From Bradyrhizobium lablabi (lineage in GTDB: Bacteria > Pseudomonadota > Alphaproteobacteria > Rhizobiales > Xanthobacteraceae), in assembly GCF_001440475.1 (NCBI RefSeq), contig NZ_LLYB01000055.1, positions 116,807-171,234 of the forward strand: a DNA stretch of 54,428 nucleotides, given 5' to 3'. Of the stretch, positions 51,739 to 54,428 are shown one piece after another. The notes under the pieces were generated by a model, which did not search any database, was not told the DNA's origin, and was given only the letters and a program-made list of their open reading frames with translations. Both the position numbers and the translations under genes were made by a program. Positions within the stretch are counted from its first letter, which is position 1, and each line of letters starts with the position of its first letter.

Positions 51739-52470
51739 ATGATCACGCTCTATGGCTCCGGCCCCAATTTTGGCCTTCCCGACGCAAGCCCCTTCGTGAC
51801 CAAGGCCGAGACCTTGCTGCGGATGTCGAAGCTGCCGTTCGAAAAGGCGCTGATGAGTTTTTCCAAGGCGCCGAAGGGCAAGATTCCCTACATCGAGGAC
51901 GACGGCCAGTTGCTCGGCGACTCCACGCTGATCCGCTGGCACCTCGAAAAGAAATACGGAATTGATTTCGACCAGGGCCTCAGCGCCGAGCAACTCGCGG
52001 TCGCCTGGGCGTTCGAGAAGATGGCGGAGGATAATTTATACTGGGCCAGCGTCTACTTCCGCTGGATGATCGACGACAATTTCCGCAAAGGTCCGGTCAA
52101 CTTCTTCAAGGGCGTGCCTGCGCCGGTCCGGCCTGTCGTCGTTTCGATGATCCGCCGCCGCCTGCGCAAGACGCTGCACGGCCAGGGAATCGGCCGTCAC
52201 TCCGCCGACGAGATCACGGCGATCGGAATCCGCTCGATCGATGCGATGGCGGCCTATCTTGGCGACAAGCCGTTCTTCATGGGAAAGGAACCCACCGGCA
52301 TCGACGCGACGATGTTTGCCTTCGCGGTCAGCGCGATCTGTCCGCTGTTCGAATCGGAATTGCAGCGGGCGGCGGCGGGCCACGACAATTTGCGGCGCTA
52401 TGTCAGCCGGATGACTGCGCGATTCTATCCGGAACTCCGCGAGATCGCGGGATGCGAGGCGGCGGCCTGA
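51739..52470 (+). CDS. Glutathione S-transferase family protein (metaxin/FAX-like)
   Basis: A 243-residue GST-fold protein. The N-terminal thioredoxin-like domain (ITLYGSGPNFGLPDASPF to about residue 80) has the KIPYIEDDGQLLGDSTLI turn that binds glutathione in classic GSTs. A C-terminal helical domain follows with YLGDKPFFMGKEPTGIDATMFAF, as in the failed-axon-connections/metaxin-like group found in proteobacteria. Reaction and substrate are unknown. A stable hairpin (52486-52506) follows the stop. Confidence 0.88.
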   Translation: MITLYGSGPNFGLPDASPFVTKAETLLRMSKLPFEKALMSFSKAPKGKIPYIEDDGQLLGDSTLIRWHLEKKYGIDFDQGLSAEQLAVAWAFEKMAEDNLYWASVYFRWMIDDNFRKGPVNFFKGVPAPVRPVVVSMIRRRLRKTLHGQGIGRHSADEITAIGIRSIDAMAAYLGDKPFFMGKEPTGIDATMFAFAVSAICPLFESELQRAAAGHDNLRRYVSRMTARFYPELREIAGCEAAA

Positions 52471-52485
52471 AGGCTGGAAACAGAA

Positions 52486-52506
52486 ACCCCCGGCAAAGCC
52501 GGGGGT
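52486..52506. terminator. Bidirectional terminator-like hairpin between the GST-like gene and csp
   Basis: ACCCCCGGC (52486-52494) pairs perfectly with GCCGGGGGT (52498-52506) around AAA. It lies between two converging genes and would serve both. Neither side has a proper T run, so termination may be Rho-aided. Confidence 0.65.
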
Positions 52507-52525
52507 AGTCAGTGTGGACGAAGTC

Positions 52526-52729
52526 TTAGGTGACCTTGAGATTTTCCGCTGATGTCTTGCCGCGGTTTTCGACAAGGTCGTACTCAATGTGCTGGTTCTC
52601 GTTGAGAGTGGTGAGCCCCGCGCGCTCGACGGCCGAGATGTGGACGAATACGTCCTTCTCGCCGACCGCCGGCTTGATGAACCCATACCCCTTGGTGGGG
52701 TTGAACCACTTGACGCTGCCTTTCTGCAT
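52526..52729 (-). CDS. Cold-shock domain protein
   Basis: A 67-residue single cold-shock domain. RNP1 is KGYGFIKP and RNP2 DVFVHISAV; both are intact. MQKGSVKWFNPTKGYG is the usual start. These proteins bind single-stranded RNA and DNA as chaperones. The start ATG 52729 has GGAGA about eight bases upstream. The minus-strand leader contains TATCTA (-10 candidate) shortly upstream. Converges on the GST-like gene. Confidence 0.96.
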   Translation of the reverse strand: MQKGSVKWFNPTKGYGFIKPAVGEKDVFVHISAVERAGLTTLNENQHIEYDLVENRGKTSAENLKVT

Positions 52730-53097
52730 CGCCTGTCTCCAAGTTTAGACTAGATACAAAAAAGACGCGGCCACGTTTTCCACGTGCCACGCCACAAACG
52801 GGCTCCCCGGTAGCTGCTAGATTTCCTGCTCGCGAAACGCACAGACGAACGGCCTGAATCCGATTGTGCTTCGGATTGCAACACGAAATTTGGGCATTCG
52901 CAAGGTTCTGGCACACACTGGCAACTTGGTCACGATGTCGCGCGAGCTGTGGCAGCCGAACAACAATGACGCGTATTCAGTGACGGGCTGGGTGGCTGAC
53001 CGATTGACCCTTTGGGTGAACCGGGTGCAAATCGCTGCAGTTGATCGGGATTTTTGCATTTTTCGGGCCGCGCTTCTGCCCTTGGGAATTGGATTGC
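52730..53097. other. Divergent region between csp and the beta-barrel protein gene
   Basis: This 368-bp gap shows no gene I accept. Near csp there is CACGT-TTTCC-ACGTG (around 52770-52785) and a T-rich box, which may be the csp promoter and leader. Toward the plus-strand gene the sequence is of mixed composition. The frames open across it encode nothing recognisable. Confidence 0.5.
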
Positions 53098-54237
53098 ATG
53101 CGCTGCTCATGGCGGCTTTGGCGGGCACGAAGAAGGGGGGCCTGTCGCGCGCTCGCCCGGCTGCTCGCGATGGCGTTCGTTCTGGTCGCCGTGATGTCGA
53201 CGGCGCAGGCGCAATCGCCGACACCCACGCCCACCCCGACACCCACGCCTTCGCCGACGCCGAGCCCGACACCGACGGTGATCAACTCGACGGTCTCGTC
53301 CGGCGCGGCGCTGACCAATCTCGGCAGCAATTTCCTGGAGCGGCTGGGCAACCAGTCGAGCAACGGCTTCAACCGCCTGCAGCGGACCAATCCGGGCGGC
53401 GGCGGCGCCTCCGAGAGCACGGAAGCGCCGCGCTACCGGACCTGGTTCGAGGCTTACGGGAACTCGACGAGGAACGGCGCGGTCGGCGATTTCGTCGGCG
53501 ACAAGAGAAAGACCTGGGGCGGCGTGGCCGGCATCGGGGCGCGGGTGGCGCCGGGCATCAATATCGGCTTCTCGGTCGATCAGAGCCGGTCATCGATCGA
53601 CATTCCGCTGGCGCTGCAATCGGCGACGATCGACCTGACCCAGCTCGGTTTCACCGCCTCCGTCGACAGCGGGCCGTGGACCTGGGCCAGCGCGGTGGTG
53701 CACGGCTTTGGCAATGTCAATTCGCGCCGCGACACCGGCCTTGGGCTGGCGACCGCCGGATACAATGCGCGGCTCGACGGTGTCCTGAGCGAGATCAGCT
53801 ATTACTGGTCCAAGGACCAGGGCCGCATCGTGCCGAAGGGCGCGTTCGAATATGTCCGCGCCCAGACCGGGGCGCTGCAGGAGATCGGCGGCCTCGATCC
53901 CGTAGCGGCGACCGGCGCCACCGTGCAGCGTGCGCGGCTCCTGATCGGCGCAGAGATCGGCCATTACTGGATCTTCGACAGCAAGATTCTCGACCTGTCG
54001 GGCTACGGCAAGTTCGTCGACAATGTCGTGCAGAATTTCTCCGACATCACGGTCAGCCAGGGCGTGCAGAGCATTACGTTCCAGGGCATTGGCGAGAGCC
54101 GGTACGGCGCCGACGCCGGTGCCTCGGCATCGCTGAGCCTCACCAACACCGCGCGGCTCTACGTCAATTACGACGCCAAAGTCCGCGCCGCGATGCAGTC
54201 GCATCAGGGCACGATGGGGATCGAGTTGAAGTGGTGA
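53098..54237 (+). CDS. Autotransporter-type outer-membrane beta-barrel protein with a Pro-Thr linker
   Basis: A 379-residue exported protein if started at ATG 53098; the basic n-region, then LLAMAFVLVAVMSTAQA, is a signal peptide. A Pro-Thr-Ser linker follows at once (PTPTPTPTPTPSPTPSPTPTV). Residues about 110-379 are a barrel of the autotransporter type, with alternating aromatic and polar strands (YRTWFEAYGNSTRNGAVG, WGGVAGIGARVAPGINIGFS) and a C-terminal strand GTMGIELKW ending in Trp, as for barrels inserted by BamA. There is no passenger domain. ATG 53170 inside the signal region is an alternative start. Confidence 0.85.
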   Translation: MRCSWRLWRARRRGACRALARLLAMAFVLVAVMSTAQAQSPTPTPTPTPTPSPTPSPTPTVINSTVSSGAALTNLGSNFLERLGNQSSNGFNRLQRTNPGGGGASESTEAPRYRTWFEAYGNSTRNGAVGDFVGDKRKTWGGVAGIGARVAPGINIGFSVDQSRSSIDIPLALQSATIDLTQLGFTASVDSGPWTWASAVVHGFGNVNSRRDTGLGLATAGYNARLDGVLSEISYYWSKDQGRIVPKGAFEYVRAQTGALQEIGGLDPVAATGATVQRARLLIGAEIGHYWIFDSKILDLSGYGKFVDNVVQNFSDITVSQGVQSITFQGIGESRYGADAGASASLSLTNTARLYVNYDAKVRAAMQSHQGTMGIELKW

Positions 54238-54306
54238 GAGGGCGCTGAATTCGGGAAACGCGGTCGGCCATCCAGACCAGCCGGTAGTTTCGTTGTTGCC
54301 CCTCTC

Positions 54307-54428
54307 CCCTTGTGGGAGAGGGTGGATCGAATGAGCGATAGCTCATTCGAGACGTGAGAGGTTCTATCCGCGGAGAAAGACCCCTCATCCGGCACGGACT
54401 TCGTCCGCGCCACCTTCTCCCACAAGGG
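54307..54428. repeat. Dispersed intergenic repeat with nested hairpins
   Basis: CCCTTGTGGGAGAGGGTGG (54307-54325) is mirrored at the window edge by CCACCTTCTCCCACAAGGG (54410-54428), 18 of 19 bases pairing. Inside are TCGAATGAGC-GATA-GCTCATTCGA (54327-54350, perfect) and GGCACGGAC-TTC-GTCCGCGCC (about 54391-54411). The element starts near 54295 and runs off the window. This type, with CTCTCCC-CTTGTGGGAGAGG ends, is very abundant between genes in Bradyrhizobium, from general knowledge. Confidence 0.85.

Noticed and set aside
52977..53420. Minus-strand frame encoding a Val-Gly repeat
   Set aside because: The repeat is only the complement of the Pro-Thr linker of the beta-barrel gene.

Overview
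The window reads as a chromosomal segment of a Bradyrhizobium-like alphaproteobacterium (Nitrobacteraceae: Bradyrhizobium, Rhodopseudomonas, Afipia type). Base composition is high in G+C, and coding density is high with many ATGA start/stop overlaps. Recognisable alphaproteobacterial neighbourhoods are lptF-lptG-lptD-surA-pdxA-rsmA, pepA-holC, and hdaA-ppk-ppx divergent from purM-purN. Several very small proteins look like ones common in Bradyrhizobium. No rRNA, tRNA, CRISPR array, insertion sequence or integrase was seen. The assignment rests on protein recognition and synteny, not on a search.

Layout. 1-3.7 kb: the end of a D-aminoacylase-type amidohydrolase, an RBBP9-like hydrolase, an Lrp regulator, a secreted GDSL esterase with a PEP-CTERM tail, and a zinc alcohol dehydrogenase. 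3.7-11.4 kb (minus strand): the envelope and housekeeping operon lptF-lptG-lptD-surA-pdxA-rsmA. 11.7-18.7 kb: pepA, holC, a lipoprotein, an ABC-F ATPase, two small proteins, ndk and a TerC membrane protein. 18.8-21.2 kb: a solitary molybdenum hydroxylase large subunit with Gln where the catalytic Glu is expected.

21.8-30.3 kb is accessory. It holds two ArsR-SRPBCC modules. One is arsR-SRPBCC-GFA on the plus strand, driven by a TTGACA/TATTAT promoter with a perfect palindrome in its spacer. The other is a six-gene minus-strand operon: arsR, SRPBCC, a small membrane protein, DUF1801, DUF695-RraB, DUF1801. Its promoter overlaps a tandem ATAACC/GGTTAT operator. Between them is a LysR-controlled catabolic operon (HMG-CoA-lyase-like enzyme, CaiB-type CoA transferase, Bug solute-binding protein). 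After a SAM methyltransferase come copper functions (31.1-37.2 kb): an 18-cysteine Csp3-like storage protein, divergent from a Cys-rich secreted protein, a FixH/YtkA-like protein, and CusB- and CusA-type efflux subunits without an outer-membrane partner.

37.4-43.1 kb: a flavoprotein with an epoxide-hydrolase-like enzyme, then a three-gene TRAP transporter with a palindrome upstream and a hairpin between dctP and dctQ. 43.1-44.6 kb: a decayed duplicate of the ppx 3' end, then small stress-type proteins (YidB, GlsB). 44.6-52.7 kb: ppx, ppk, hdaA, a CDP-alcohol phosphatidyltransferase, purM-purN, a GST-like protein and a cold-shock protein. The window ends with an outer-membrane beta-barrel protein bearing a Pro-Thr linker and a dispersed intergenic repeat made of nested hairpins.

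The best candidates for something little described are the six-gene ArsR operon that links an RNase E-inhibitor-like protein to two DUF1801 proteins with basic tails, the active-site variants of the Mo-hydroxylase and the HMGL-like enzyme, and the partial ppx duplication.
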